This document shows positions 38,983 to 50,570 of a stretch of DNA of 64,000 bases, in pieces. The DNA lies in NCBI RefSeq assembly GCF_902832845.1, contig NZ_CADFDB010000004.1:496001-560000 (forward strand), read 5' to 3'. The stretch's first letter is position 1, and each line of letters opens with the position of its first letter. The stretch comes from Burkholderia metallica. Lineage in GTDB: Bacteria; Pseudomonadota; Gammaproteobacteria; Burkholderiales; Burkholderiaceae. The notes beneath the pieces are model-generated. The model had not been told where the DNA came from, did no database searches, and saw nothing but the letters and a program-made list of their open reading frames with translations. Position numbers and translations under genes: made by a program.

Positions 38983-39130
38983 GTTGTCTCCTGTCGATCG
39001 AAGTGGGCGCGTTAGCGGTTACCTGGATCTCGTGCGCCGCTGACCTTGTTGTAGGCCGGACCGGAGGCAGCGGCCCCCCGGTCCGGTTTCGTGCGAAGCA
39101 ATGCGTGGTGGTCGTGCCTGCCCGATGCGA

Positions 39131-39889
39131 CTAGATGCAGCGCCCGCCGTCGACTTCGAGACACACGCCGGTGATGAATTCGGCCTCGTCGGACGCGAGG
39201 TAAAGCGCCGCGTTCGCGATGTCCTGTGGTGTGGAGAAACGGCCGAGCGGGATCGTCGCCAGGAAGCGGCGGCGGTTCTCGGGGGTATCCTCGCAGCCCA
39301 TGAATTCGGTCATCAACGCCGTTTCGCCGAGCACGGGGTTGATGCAGTTCACGCGGATGCGGTCGGCGCCGAGCTCGGCCGCGAGCGACTTGCTCGCGGT
39401 GATCATCGCGCCCTTCGTGCTGTTGTACCAGACGAGGCCCGGGCGCGGGCGCACGCCAGCCGTCGACGCGACGTTCACGAACACGCCGCCGCCCTGCGCG
39501 CGGAAGTACGGCACGAAGGTCTGCACGCACCAGAACAGGCTCTTCATGTTGACCGCGTACACACGGTCGAATTCGGCCTCCGTCACGTCGAGCACCGGCT
39601 TGTTGCGGTGCGTGGTGCCCGCGTTGTTCACGACGATCTGCACCGCGTGGAAATCGTCGAGCGCGGCCTGCAGCAGCGCATGCCAGTCGTGCTCTTTCGA
39701 CACGTCGCCGGCCACCGCGATCGCCTTGCCGCCCGCGAGCGCGATCTCGCTCGCGACCCGCTCGGCTGCCGCGCCGTTCAGGTCGTTGACGACGACGTTC
39801 GCGCCTTCGCGCGCATACGTCTTCGCGATGCCTTCGCCGAACCCCGAGCCGCCGCCCGTGACGATCGCCGTCTTGCCGCTCAACCGCAT
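39131..39889 (-). CDS. Short-chain dehydrogenase/reductase
   Basis: A classical SDR of 252 residues. The NAD(P)-binding TGGGSGFGEG motif lies near residue 12, NDLN after strand 2 suggests NAD preference (Asp), NNAG lies at the fourth strand, and the catalytic Ser/Tyr/Lys set is seen in NVASTAG and WYNSTKGA. Typical SDR end motif CLEVDGGRCI. It lies between the aldehyde dehydrogenase (upstream) and the MFS transporter (downstream), all leftwards, with 92 and 148 base gaps. An alcohol or sugar-acid substrate oxidised in series with the aldehyde dehydrogenase is likely but not shown. Confidence 0.9.
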   Translation of the reverse strand: MRLSGKTAIVTGGGSGFGEGIAKTYAREGANVVVNDLNGAAAERVASEIALAGGKAIAVAGDVSKEHDWHALLQAALDDFHAVQIVVNNAGTTHRNKPVLDVTEAEFDRVYAVNMKSLFWCVQTFVPYFRAQGGGVFVNVASTAGVRPRPGLVWYNSTKGAMITASKSLAAELGADRIRVNCINPVLGETALMTEFMGCEDTPENRRRFLATIPLGRFSTPQDIANAALYLASDEAEFITGVCLEVDGGRCI

Positions 39890-39981
39890 GGTGTGTCTCC
39901 TGTGCTGGACTGGATAGGAATGTCGTCGTGGTTCGGCATACACGGCCGGGCGCTGCCGGCCGCGTGTTGCCGGCCGCGCGG

Positions 39982-41421
39982 TCAGCCGTGCCGGATCGCG
40001 ATTGTCTTCAGCGCGGTGAAGCCGTACAGTGCCTCGAAGCCTTTCTCGCGGCCATGCCCCGAGTGGCCGACGCCGCCGAACGGCAGCTCGACGCCGCCGC
40101 CCGCGCCATAGTTGTTGATGAATACCTGGCCGGCCCGCAGGCGCCGTGCGACACGCATCTGGCGGGCGCCGTCGCGCGTCCAGATGCCCGCGACGAGGCC
40201 GTACGGCGTGCCGTTGGCCAGCGCAACCGCTTCGTCCTCGTCGACGAAGCGCATCGCGGCGAGCACGGGGCCGAACACTTCCTCCTGCGCGAGCCGGTGC
40301 GACGGCGGCACGTCGCGCAGCAGCGCGGGCGCCTGGTAGAAGCCGCTTTCGGGCGCGTCGGCGACGACCTGCCCGTGCGCGGCCATCGGAATGCCGTCGT
40401 GCTGCGCGTCCGACAGGAAATCCCACACGCGCTGCTGCTGCTTCGCGTTGATCAGCGGGCCGCAGTCGAGATCGGCGCGGCTCGGGCCGACCCGCAGCCC
40501 GTTGAACGCGGTGGCGAGCCGCTCGACGAGCGGCTCGTACACCGCGCGCTCGATCAGCACGCGGCTGCCGGCCGAGCAGGTCTGGCCGCCGTTCTGCACG
40601 ATCGCCGCGACGAGCACGGGCAGCGCCGCGTCGAGATCGGCGTCGGCGAACACGATCTGCGGCGACTTGCCGCCGAGTTCGAGCGTGACGGGCACGTGGT
40701 TCTCGGCCGCCATCTGCGTGACCAGCTTGCCGGTGGCCGGCGAACCGGTAAACGAGATGTGGTCGATGCCGGGATGGCGTGCGAGCGCGGCCCCGGCTTC
40801 ATGGCCGTAGCCGGTGACGATGTTGAGCGCGCCGGCCGGCAGCCCGGCCTGCGCGGCCAGCTCGGCGACGCGCAGCAGCGACAGGCACGCATCCTCGGCC
40901 GGCTTGACGACGCATGCGTTGCCGGCCGCGAGCGCGGCGCCCACGCTGCGCCCGAAGATCTGCATCGGGTAGTTCCACGGCACGATGTGGCCGGTGACGC
41001 CGTGCGGCTCGCGCACCGTCAGCACCGTGTAGCCGGCCTGATAGGGGAGGGTTTCGCCGTGAAGTTTGTCGGCGGCGCCCGCGTAGAACTCGAAGTAGCG
41101 CGCGAGCGCGGCGGCGTCGGCGCGTGCCTGCTTCAGCGGCTTGCCGGTGTCGCGCGCCTCGATCTCGGCGAGGGCGTCGATCGAGTCGGCCACGCGCGCC
41201 GACAGCCGCATCAGCACGCGGCCGCGCTCGGCGGCGCTCGCGGCGCCCCACGGGCCCGCGAAGGCGTCGCGGGCCGCGGCGACCGCGCGCTCGATGTCGG
41301 GCGCCGTGCCGCGGGCGATCGACGCGAACGGCTGGCCGTCGGATGGATCGACGACCGCGATGGTTTCCAGTTGCGCGGGCAACGTCCATTCGCCCGCGAT
41401 GAAGTGCTTCGCCTCTTCCAT
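39982..41421 (-). CDS. NAD-dependent aldehyde dehydrogenase
   Basis: A protein of 479 residues of the ALDH superfamily. The catalytic Cys is in [11 protein letters not shown], the general-base Glu in [12 protein letters not shown], the NAD-site FTGSPATGK and [10 protein letters not shown] are intact, and [10 protein letters not shown] and [16 protein letters not shown] close the domain. ATG 41421 has aggagca upstream; a longer frame to 41505 is not supported. First gene of the leftward ALDH-SDR-MFS operon. The ALDH and SDR could form a two-step oxidation from alcohol to acid; the substrate is unknown. Confidence 0.92.
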   Translation of the reverse strand: MEEAKHFIAGEWTLPAQLETIAVVDPSDGQPFASIARGTAPDIERAVAAARDAFAGPWGAASAAERGRVLMRLSARVADSIDALAEIEARDTGKPLKQARADAAALARYFEFYAGAADKLHGETLPYQAGYTVLTVREPHGVTGHIVPWNYPMQIFGRSVGAALAAGNACVVKPAEDACLSLLRVAELAAQAGLPAGALNIVTGYGHEAGAALARHPGIDHISFTGSPATGKLVTQMAAENHVPVTLELGGKSPQIVFADADLDAALPVLVAAIVQNGGQTCSAGSRVLIERAVYEPLVERLATAFNGLRVGPSRADLDCGPLINAKQQQRVWDFLSDAQHDGIPMAAHGQVVADAPESGFYQAPALLRDVPPSHRLAQEEVFGPVLAAMRFVDEDEAVALANGTPYGLVAGIWTRDGARQMRVARRLRAGQVFINNYGAGGGVELPFGGVGHSGHGREKGFEALYGFTALKTIAIRHG

Positions 41422-41647
41422 GCCTGCTCCTGTCTTCGCGTCACGCGGCATCGCGCTGGCGCGCCGATGCGGGGGAACGCTGCGTCGTGTTCGGTGGCCG
41501 GACATCCGGAACGATTATCGCGCCGATCGTCATCCGGACGCCACCGGTCGATTGGCTATAATGGCGCATTCCTTTGGGGGATGCGTGCGGCGATGTATCG
41601 GCCGCGGCGCCCTGTCCCGAATTCCCATCGACCTACAGAGAGTGCTC

Positions 41648-42175
41648 ATGAGCTTCAATCATGTTCCGGCCGGCAAGGACCTGCCGCAAGATTTCAACGT
41701 GATCATCGAGATTCCCGCGCAAAGCGATCCGGTGAAGTACGAGGCGGACAAGGAACTGGGCCTTCTCGTCGTCGACCGCTTCATCGGCACGGGCATGCGC
41801 TATCCGGTGAACTACGGCTACATCCCGCAGACGCTGTCGGGCGACGGCGATCCGGTCGACGTGCTGGTGATCACGCCGTTCCCGCTGCTGGCCGGCTCGA
41901 TCGTGCGTTCGCGCGTGCTCGGCATGCTGCAGATGACCGACGAGTCGGGCGTCGACGCGAAGCTGGTTGCGGTGCCGCACGACAAGGTCTGCCCGATGAC
42001 GGCGAACCTGAAGTCGATCGACGACGTGCCCGAGTACCTGAAGGACCAGATCAAGCACTTCTTCGAGCAATACAAGGCGCTCGAGAAGGGCAAGTGGGTG
42101 AAGGTCGAAGGCTGGGCCGGCATCGAAGCCGCGCACAAGGAAATCGCCGACGGCGCAGCGAACTACAAGAAGTAA
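41648..42175 (+). CDS. ppa: Inorganic pyrophosphatase
   Basis: A protein of 175 residues, family I soluble pyrophosphatase. It hydrolyses pyrophosphate and drives biosynthetic reactions forward. Signatures are the N-terminal [30 protein letters not shown] and the metal-binding DGDPVDVLV (with the three aspartates), and further [11 protein letters not shown] 41648 ([12 protein letters not shown]) is the family start. Divergent from the ALDH gene and followed by a terminator that overlaps the end of the converging gene. Confidence 0.97.
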   Translation: MSFNHVPAGKDLPQDFNVIIEIPAQSDPVKYEADKELGLLVVDRFIGTGMRYPVNYGYIPQTLSGDGDPVDVLVITPFPLLAGSIVRSRVLGMLQMTDESGVDAKLVAVPHDKVCPMTANLKSIDDVPEYLKDQIKHFFEQYKALEKGKWVKVEGWAGIEAAHKEIADGAANYKK

Positions 42176-42212
42176 GCGCCACGCCGGCCGACGGCCGGTT
42201 CGTGCGAAACGC

Positions 42213-42252
42213 AAACCGCGCGTGTCTCGTCAGGAGGCCGCGCGGTTTTGTT
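42213..42252 (+). terminator. Terminator of ppa
   Basis: Stem aaaccgcgcg (42213-42222) with cgcgcggttt (42239-42248), then TTGTTTT. Its right arm lies inside the last codons of the converging GIY-YIG gene. Confidence 0.75.
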
Positions 42253-43063
42253 TTGTGCGCGGCGTTTGTTTACGCGCGGCGGCGCGCGCGGGCACCGGTG
42301 CCGATACCGATGCGGGCGGTGCGGCGGTATGCGGCGCGTCCTTCGAGCGCTTCGCGCGACGCGGCGGGGCGACGGCGGGCGCGGTGGCGTCGGCGGCTCG
42401 AGCGGCAGGCGGGCGTCGGCGGGTTGCGGGCGCCGCGGCTTCGCGTTTGTTCGGGACGGGTTTGCCGCCGGCTACCGGCGCTTTTCTTTTCGACGAAGCG
42501 GGTGCGGCCGGCTTGGTCTTCCTTGCCGGCGTATCGCGCGAAGAAGTTGGGGTTGCGGCCGCATCGCCGACGGCCTTTGTGCGCTTCGCGGCCGGCGCCG
42601 CTTTTGTCGCGCCGGGCGGCGTGGCGCCCTTTGCGGACTTGCCGACCTTCTCGGCTTGCCCGGCCTTCTGCGTGCGTTTGCGGGTCTCAACGGCTTTCAC
42701 CGCGCCGTCGACATTGTCGTTTTTCGCGTTCTTCCGCCCGCGCGCACCGGCCTTCGGTTCGACCGCATCTTCGCTCTCGACGACGATCGGCACCACCGGC
42801 AGCACCGATTCGAGCGTGCGCAACCCGGCCGCCAGTTCACGCTTTTGTGCAGGCGTGAGCCGTTTCACCCAGTATTCGGCGCGCGATGCGCTCGACCGGT
42901 CGGGCAGCGGAAACGACGCGAGCACCGCACGCGGCTTGCGCGAGCGCGTGTAGCGCGCGCCCTTGCCGGATGCGTGCTCGTCGAAGCGCGCGGCAACGTC
43001 GGTCGTGATGCCCGTGTAGACGCTGTCGTCGGCGCATTCGATCAGATACAGAAACCAGGACAT
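42230..43063 (-). CDS. GIY-YIG domain protein with long histone-like Lys/Ala/Pro tail
   Basis: A protein of 277 residues. Residues 1-80 form a GIY-YIG endonuclease domain of the UPF0213/YhbQ type (SWFLYLIECADDSVYTGIT, RFDEHASGKGARYTRSRKPR, AEYWVKRLTPAQKRELA). From about residue 105 on there is a low-complexity tail of nearly 170 residues rich in Lys, Ala, Pro, Arg and Thr with repeated KR, AAP, APAxKR-like stretches. It resembles histone H1/AlgP-like tails of Burkholderia and Pseudomonas. The usual UPF0213 protein is about 80-110 residues, so the tail is an addition. It may bind DNA; no biochemical role is known for this domain family beyond predicted nuclease activity. Confidence 0.82.
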   Translation of the reverse strand: MSWFLYLIECADDSVYTGITTDVAARFDEHASGKGARYTRSRKPRAVLASFPLPDRSSASRAEYWVKRLTPAQKRELAAGLRTLESVLPVVPIVVESEDAVEPKAGARGRKNAKNDNVDGAVKAVETRKRTQKAGQAEKVGKSAKGATPPGATKAAPAAKRTKAVGDAAATPTSSRDTPARKTKPAAPASSKRKAPVAGGKPVPNKREAAAPATRRRPPAARAADATAPAVAPPRRAKRSKDAPHTAAPPASVSAPVPARAAARKQTPRTKQNRAAS

Positions 43064-43112
43064 GGCAGGGCGGCGGGATGCGAAGCCGCCAGTGTCTCAG
43101 AAAAAGCGCCCG

Positions 43113-44159
43113 TCAACGCCACCGCTCGCCGTGCCCGTCGCGAAAGCGGCTCGGCGCCGCGCCGAGTTCGCGCGTGAAGAAGCGCGTAAACGCGCTCGTC
43201 GAACGGAAGCCGACCCGCACGCCGATCTCGCCGATCGGCAACTGCGTGTTCAGCAGCAGGTCGCGCGCTTCGCCGAGCCGTGCCTGGGCGACGAGCGCAT
43301 GAAACCCGACCGCCTCGCGATGCAGCCGCCGGCGCAGCGTCCAGCGCGACATCGCGAAGTGCGTGCACACGTGCTCCATCAGCGTGTCGGACGGCACGTC
43401 GGCGTCGTCGGCGTGGCGCAGCCAGTCGCGCACGCATTGCTCGACCGACGAACCGAACGACGAGCGGGCGCGCACGCGCTCGCGCGCGGCGTCGGCCGCA
43501 TGGCGCTGGATGTCCGCGAGCGGCGCGTTGTAGCGCTCGAACGGCGTGTCGAGGCGCGTGGAGCGCAGCACGATGCGGTTGTGTGCGGCATCGAACGATA
43601 CTGCCACGCCGAGGAGGTCGCGCAGTGCGGCGCTCGGTGCGAACGCGCGGCCGGCGAACGCGGCTTCGTCGACCTGCACGTGTGGATCGTACAGGCGCGC
43701 GAGCGCGGCGAGGATCGCGAAATTCGCGAACGCGCTGCTGGCGGGCCGGCCGTCGCCCTCGTTCACGTACTCGAGCGCGATCGCGTCGCCGGTTTCCTGC
43801 GCGAACACCCAGTCGACGTTGCCGATCAGCTCGCGGTAGCGCAGGTAGCCTTGCAGCGCGTCGCGCAGCGTCGCGGCGTTGCAGGTGATGCCGGCGAGCT
43901 CCGGGAACGGCGCGAGCCACGACGCGACCTGCGGCGGCGGCCGGTGCCAGGACATCGGCCAATGGCTCGCCAGCCGCATCGCGGCGACGTGCCGGTCGCC
44001 GGGGATGCGGCGCGCGTCGTCGGCGAGATCGGCCGCGCCGATGCCGAGCGTCGCATACAGCGGCGCGACGTCGACGCCGTTGCGGCGCATGTCGTCGAGT
44101 ACCTGCCGGTAGATCCGGACGGATACCGATTTCTGTCGTAACTCCATGTCTGTCTCCAT
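43113..44159 (-). CDS. AraC-family transcriptional regulator
   Basis: A protein of 348 residues. The N-terminal half is an arabinose-binding-like domain (MELRQKSVSVRIYRQVLDDMRRNGVDVAPLYATLGIGAADL, typical of the OruR/ArgR-type regulators with the SVRIYRQVL start). The C-terminal AraC helix-turn-helix domain is CTHFAMSRWTLRRRLHREAVGFHALV followed by PIGEIGVRVGFRSTSAFTRFFTRELGAAPSRFRDGH. ATG 44159 or 44147 could start it. Target genes and ligand unknown. Upstream is a FemAB-like gene; it is transcribed on the same strand. Confidence 0.88.
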   Translation of the reverse strand: METDMELRQKSVSVRIYRQVLDDMRRNGVDVAPLYATLGIGAADLADDARRIPGDRHVAAMRLASHWPMSWHRPPPQVASWLAPFPELAGITCNAATLRDALQGYLRYRELIGNVDWVFAQETGDAIALEYVNEGDGRPASSAFANFAILAALARLYDPHVQVDEAAFAGRAFAPSAALRDLLGVAVSFDAAHNRIVLRSTRLDTPFERYNAPLADIQRHAADAARERVRARSSFGSSVEQCVRDWLRHADDADVPSDTLMEHVCTHFAMSRWTLRRRLHREAVGFHALVAQARLGEARDLLLNTQLPIGEIGVRVGFRSTSAFTRFFTRELGAAPSRFRDGHGERWR

Positions 44160-44297
44160 GACCTTCGGGTTTGCACCCGCTGCGAGAGGTCAAGTGTTGC
44201 TTCTGCCGGTCAGGCGTGGTGACCGGTCGATTTTTGGACTGGGACGCTGGAGGGTAACAAGTACAACAGATCGATTCGGGAGGATCAACGAAAACTT

Positions 44298-44310
44298 CGC
44301 CGTTCCGGCG
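44298..44310 (-). terminator. Weak terminator after the FemAB-like gene
   Basis: On the minus strand a short stem cgccg-gaa-cggcg (44310-44298) is followed by AAGTTTTCG. Five base pairs only. Confidence 0.35.
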
Positions 44311-44313
44311 TCG

Positions 44314-45492
44314 TTATTCGGTGCCGCGCCGGAACGGATCGTGTTCGCGCAATTCGTCGACGTACGCGTGGATGTGCTCGGTCTCGCGTTCGAGGAAGCG
44401 CGCGACCGCATCGGAAAATGCCGGATGCGCGAGCCAGTGCGCGGAGTGCGTGACGGTCGGCAGGAAACCGCGCGCGAGCTTGTGTTCGCCCTGCGCGCCG
44501 CCTTCGAACGTGTCGAGCCCGGCCTCGATGCAGAATTCGAGCAACTGGTAGTAGGCCGTTTCGAAATGCAGGCAGGGCACGTGCTCGAGCGCGCCCCAGT
44601 AGCGGCCGTACAGCGTGCCGCCGCCGTGCTCGCCGCGCCGGTAGACGGCGAGCGCGCTCGCGATCGGCTGGCCGTTCGCTTCCGCGATCACGAGCAGCAG
44701 GTTCTCGGGCATCGTCGCGCCGATCGCGCGGAAGAAGTCGAGGTTTAGGTACGGGCTCGAAAAGTGTTCGCGATAGGTCTGCCGGTAGCAGCGCGAGAAG
44801 AAGCGCCAGTCGGCGTCGGTAATCCGGTCGCCGGTCAGCCGCCGGAACGTCACGCCCGCGTCGTGCACCTTGCGCCGCTCCGCGCGGATGTTCTTGCGCT
44901 TCTTCTGCTCGAGCGTGCCGAGGAAGTCGTCGAAGTGGCGGTAGCCGTCGTTGATCCAATGGAACTGCACGCCTTCGCGCAGCATCATCCCCATCGATTC
45001 GAGCAGCCGCGCCTCGTCGCCGGTCGGGAACAGCACGTGCAGCGACGACACGTCGCTTTGCTCGGCGAACGCGAGCAGCGTGGCCGCGAGCCGCCGGCGC
45101 GCGTCGTCGTCGGCCGCGAGCAGGCGCGTGCCCTGCACGGGCGTGAACGGCACCGCGCACAGCAGCTTCGGGTAGTACGGCAGGTCGTTGCGCTGGTACG
45201 CGTCGGCCCACGCCCAGTCGAACACGTATTCGCCGTACGAATGCTGCTTCGCATAGACGGGCGCGGCGGCCGCGAGGCGGCCGGTGCGCGGGTCGGTCAG
45301 CGTGACGAAGTGCGGCGACCAGCCGGTATCGTCGACCGCGCAGCGCGCGACGTGCAGCGCGTCGAGGAATTCGTGGCGCAGGAACGGCGTCGGCTGCGCG
45401 TCGCGCGCCAGCAGCGCGTTCCATTCGTCGGCCGGCACTTCCGCGGGGGACGACAGGATGCCCGTGCGATAATCGATGCGTTCGTGTTTCAA
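44314..45492 (-). CDS. FemAB-like / peptidoglycan-type N-acyltransferase family (DUF482)
   Basis: A protein of 392 residues from TTG 45492 (a GTG at 45546 would give 410). It belongs to the GNAT-fold FemAB-like family formerly DUF482. Marks are EWNALLARDAQPTPFLRHEFLDAL, VYAKQHSYGEYVFDWAWADAY, FLGTLEQKKRKNIRAERRKV, the central NLDFFRAIGATMPENLLLVIAEANGQPIASAL, and the C-terminal GGAQGEHKLARGFLPT. No substrate has been established for this family; Fem proteins add amino acids to peptidoglycan peptides. Start remains uncertain because both candidates are non-ATG and no clear ribosome site is seen. It is divergent from nadE across about 110 bases. Confidence 0.82.
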   Translation of the reverse strand: MKHERIDYRTGILSSPAEVPADEWNALLARDAQPTPFLRHEFLDALHVARCAVDDTGWSPHFVTLTDPRTGRLAAAAPVYAKQHSYGEYVFDWAWADAYQRNDLPYYPKLLCAVPFTPVQGTRLLAADDDARRRLAATLLAFAEQSDVSSLHVLFPTGDEARLLESMGMMLREGVQFHWINDGYRHFDDFLGTLEQKKRKNIRAERRKVHDAGVTFRRLTGDRITDADWRFFSRCYRQTYREHFSSPYLNLDFFRAIGATMPENLLLVIAEANGQPIASALAVYRRGEHGGGTLYGRYWGALEHVPCLHFETAYYQLLEFCIEAGLDTFEGGAQGEHKLARGFLPTVTHSAHWLAHPAFSDAVARFLERETEHIHAYVDELREHDPFRRGTE

Positions 45493-45601
45493 GCGTGAAT
45501 CCGTACCGTTCTGTGTCGCCGGATGCGCGAGCCTGCGCGGCCGCACCGGGACGATTTCGTCAGCCGTTCAGGGCGCGCCGCCGGGCTGCGCCGATCCCGC
45601 C

Positions 45602-47724
<2,123 letters not shown>

Positions 47725-47765
47725 GCGCCGCATTCGCCAACGGGTCGCGCAAAGCCGGCCCGCCA

Positions 47766-47804
47766 AGAAAAAACGGTGCGGATACCCGGTTGGGTACCGC
47801 ACCG
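47766..47804 (-). terminator. Terminator of the porin gene
   Basis: On the minus strand cggtgcggtaccc (47804-47792) pairs with gggtatccgcaccg (47787-47774, one bulged base) and is followed by six T (47773-47768). Confidence 0.85.
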
Positions 47805-47867
47805 ATACGCGCCTCTCGCAGCAGCGTGGAAAGTGTTGTCGAATCGTTCTTTGGACGGAGCGCCTGA

Positions 47868-48944
47868 TCAGAACAGGTGCTGGATGCCGGCGTAGACGCC
47901 GGTCTGGCTGCCGCCCGGATTCGGGTTGCCCGTCGACACGGCCGTGCCGGCACCGTTCGCGTTCAGGCCGAAGTTCGCGGTCTTGCTGTTGCGCACCGTC
48001 GCGACCTGCAGGTCGAACAGCGTGCGCTTCGAGATGTTGTACGAGCCGCCGACCGTGTAGATGTTCGCGTTGCCGCCGCCGTGGTTCGCGTTCACGTGAT
48101 ACGCGGCTGCGATCAGCGCCGCTGCCGGCGTCGCTTGCCACGTCACGCCGCCCCAGACCTGCTGCGTGCCCGTGACGCCGGCGTTGACTGCCGGGCCGCC
48201 GCTGCCGTCCGCACGCGATGCCTGATAGGCCGCCTGAACCTTGAACTGGCCGAGGAACACGTTCACGCCCGCGAAATATTCACGCGAGTAGTTGAACACG
48301 TCCGAGAAGCGGCCGTTGCTGTCGCGCGTTTCGTCGTAGATGCCGCGCAACTGGAACAGCGAATTCGTATAGGTGATCTGTGCGCCGGCTGCACGGCCCG
48401 GTTGGCCGGCCGTCGTGTTGCCGTTGAAGCTGGTCGAGTTCGAGAACGAGAACTGGCCGTAGAAGTCGAGGCCGTAGAACTGCGGCGACTGGTACGACAC
48501 GTTGTTGCTGGTCTTGTTCCAGTTGCGGCCGCGCACGAGCGAGGCCGTCGACCAGGCCGACTGGCCGAACGGGTCGAAGTCCCACACGCCGTTGGCGATC
48601 GCGAGTTCACGACCCAGCAGCAGCGTACCGTAGCGATCGTTCGAGATACCGACGGTCGCGTAACGATCCCAGATCGAGCCGCTGAAGCCGCCCGTCATCG
48701 TGTTGAACGCGCCTTCGAGGTGGAACAGGATCTTGTTGCCGCCGCCGATGTCCTCGGTGCCTTTCAAGCCCCAGAGGCTCGTGCCCCAGTCGCCGCTTTC
48801 CGCGCGCACTTGGTGGCCGTTTTGCAGGCCGTTCATGTACTCGATGCCGGCATCCAGGCGGCCATACAGCGTGACGCTGCTCTGCGCGTGCGCCGTCACC
48901 ACCCCAGCAGCCATCAGCGCGGCCGCGACCAAAGCTTTCTTCAT
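47868..48944 (-). CDS. Gram-negative porin (OmpC-like)
   Basis: A protein of 358 residues from ATG 48944. A signal peptide of about 20 residues ends VVTAHAQSS, then SVTLYGRLDAGIEYMNG, the typical first strand of Burkholderia/Neisseria-type trimeric porins. Further strands are DWGTSLWGLKGTEDIGGGNKILFHLEGAF and NVSYQSPQFYGLDFYGQFSF, and the last one ends in Phe (VYAGIQHLF), needed for outer-membrane assembly. Three ATGs lie close together; ggagg (48950-48954 on the minus strand) is best placed for 48944. It lies downstream of a 566-base AT-rich gap, and its promoter must be there. Confidence 0.9.
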   Translation of the reverse strand: MKKALVAAALMAAGVVTAHAQSSVTLYGRLDAGIEYMNGLQNGHQVRAESGDWGTSLWGLKGTEDIGGGNKILFHLEGAFNTMTGGFSGSIWDRYATVGISNDRYGTLLLGRELAIANGVWDFDPFGQSAWSTASLVRGRNWNKTSNNVSYQSPQFYGLDFYGQFSFSNSTSFNGNTTAGQPGRAAGAQITYTNSLFQLRGIYDETRDSNGRFSDVFNYSREYFAGVNVFLGQFKVQAAYQASRADGSGGPAVNAGVTGTQQVWGGVTWQATPAAALIAAAYHVNANHGGGNANIYTVGGSYNISKRTLFDLQVATVRNSKTANFGLNANGAGTAVSTGNPNPGGSQTGVYAGIQHLF

Positions 48945-49510
48945 CATCTCCTCCATACCCTGTCAAAAAGTCAACCCAGACTGCACGAGATGCCCGGAGC
49001 GCGAGCGCCGGGCAAAAGCGGGATAACCAGGGAGACCTCGTGCAGGGCCGGTAAGCGCAGCACGCGGGCAAGCGGACGGAAAACCGTTGAGCGGTCCCGC
49101 GCAGCCGGGTCGGCCTGCGGGGTCTCCTTGTAGTGTCGTGAAGCTAAACTACATTTCACGAACTTCGTTTTGCTACTTTGGTTACTAATTTAGCAAAAAT
49201 ACAATTTTGTGGCGATGGAAATCGTTGTTTGACTAACACCTGTCGCCAAATTGCCATGCAACACGGTGCACAACCGGTGCGCCGAGGGTTTGCAATTAAC
49301 GGAAAACCCTTGTCCCGCAAGGAAGACACGAATTTCTCAAACGGGGGTCAAGGATTGCCACTATTGACGTTGCCGGGGCGCCGGCGTAAGCGCGAGACGG
49401 GTGAAATTGGTAAGTAATTCGTAATGATTTAGCGGTTGCCGGCGGGTGTGCGCCGGGGCCTGTCGCGCCTGCCGCCGACGCACGCGATGCGGCGCGCGGG
49501 CGGCCGTCGG
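48945..49510. other. Long AT-rich gap between porin gene and LysR regulator
   Basis: A 566-base stretch with no supported gene. From about 49130 to 49440 it is far richer in A and T than the rest of the window, including gctaaactacatttcacg and gctactttggttactaattt (49161-49190). The porin promoter must be in it, and the strand exchange of base bias fits a complex regulatory region or a site for an H-NS-like silencer. A 79-codon plus-strand frame (49178-49417) starts with TTG, lacks a ribosome site and looks random. Confidence 0.5.
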
Positions 49511-50482
49511 TCAGGCTGGCCGGGGCCTCGCGTCGAGCAACTGCGCGCGAATCCAGCGATGCGCATCGGTGCGCGCATGCTTCGCGTGCGAGTAGACCTT
49601 CACGGTATAGCGCGGAATCTCGAACGGCGCGGGAAAGATGCGGATCGGCGCCGCGTGCCGCAGCACCTGCGCGGCGCGGTTCGGCACGGTCATCAGCAGC
49701 GCGGATTCCGCGATCACGAACGGCGCGGCCAGCACGCTCGGCAACTGCACGGCGACCTGCCGCGCGAGGCCGAGGCGGTCGAGCACGTGGTCGACCACGC
49801 CGCGCGACTCGTTCCACGGCGTGACGACCACGTGGCGTGCCGCCAGGTACCGGTCGAGCGTCAGTTGCCGGCGGATGTCCGGATGCGCGGTGCTCGCGAT
49901 CACGACGTAGTCGTCGGAGAACCAGTCGAAGTCTTCGATGCCGGGCGTGTCGGCCGCCGATTCCTCGTGGTAGCCGAGCGCGAAATCGATGCGGCCGGCC
50001 GCGAGTTCGTCGACGGAGATCTTCCGGTCGGAATGCACGACGCGAATCCGCAATTGCGGCGCGACGTGCTGGATGCGCGCGAGAAACGCCGGCAGCACCG
50101 CGAATGCCGTGTAGTCGGTCGCCGCGAAGACGAACGTGCGGTCGCTTTGCGCGGGATCGAAGCGGCGCGCGCGGGCGAGCCCCTTCGACATCGCATCGAG
50201 CGCGTCGCCCGCCCAGGTGGCGATGTCGTCGGCGCGCACGGTCGGCTGCATCTCGTTGCCGAGGCGCACGAACAGCGCGTCGCCGATCGCGTCGCGCAGC
50301 CGCGCGAGCGCGTGGCTCAGCGCGGACGGGCTCAGTGCGAGCTCGTGCGCGGCCGCGGCGACGGACCGGTGGCGGTACAGCGCGTCGAACACGAGCAGCA
50401 GGTTCAGGTCGAGTCGGCGCAGATCGGGATGCATCATGTTCAGGTCCGGATGAAGAAACTGCACTTCCTGCAGGTGCGGCAT
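49511..50482 (-). CDS. LysR-family transcriptional regulator
   Basis: A protein of 323 residues (308 from ATG 50437). The N-terminal winged helix-turn-helix shows LRRLDLNLLLVFDALYRHRSVAAAAHELALSPSALSHALARLRDAIGD; the effector domain continues with RTFVFAATDYTAFAVLPAFLARIQ and IDFALGYHEES. It has NodD/NahR-type features (the DLRRLDLNLL start and LALSPSALSHAL), which are regulators responding to aromatic or plant-derived effectors. Its target is unknown; the nearest divergent gene is the acetyltransferase. Starts MMHPDLRRLDLN at 50437 or 50434 may be the real ones. Confidence 0.85.
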   Translation of the reverse strand: MPHLQEVQFLHPDLNMMHPDLRRLDLNLLLVFDALYRHRSVAAAAHELALSPSALSHALARLRDAIGDALFVRLGNEMQPTVRADDIATWAGDALDAMSKGLARARRFDPAQSDRTFVFAATDYTAFAVLPAFLARIQHVAPQLRIRVVHSDRKISVDELAAGRIDFALGYHEESAADTPGIEDFDWFSDDYVVIASTAHPDIRRQLTLDRYLAARHVVVTPWNESRGVVDHVLDRLGLARQVAVQLPSVLAAPFVIAESALLMTVPNRAAQVLRHAAPIRIFPAPFEIPRYTVKVYSHAKHARTDAHRWIRAQLLDARPRPA

Positions 50483-50570
50483 GAACGTAGCATGACGATC
50501 TGATGGGCGCCAGCACGACCGCGCGGCGCCGTGTTCCGTTTCAAGTCCGGGCCGGAGGAGGGCTCACACC

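Noticed and set aside
49178-49417. 79-codon frame in the porin gap
   Set aside because: Starts with TTG without ribosome site; amino acid order looks random; AT-rich region makes this likely by chance.
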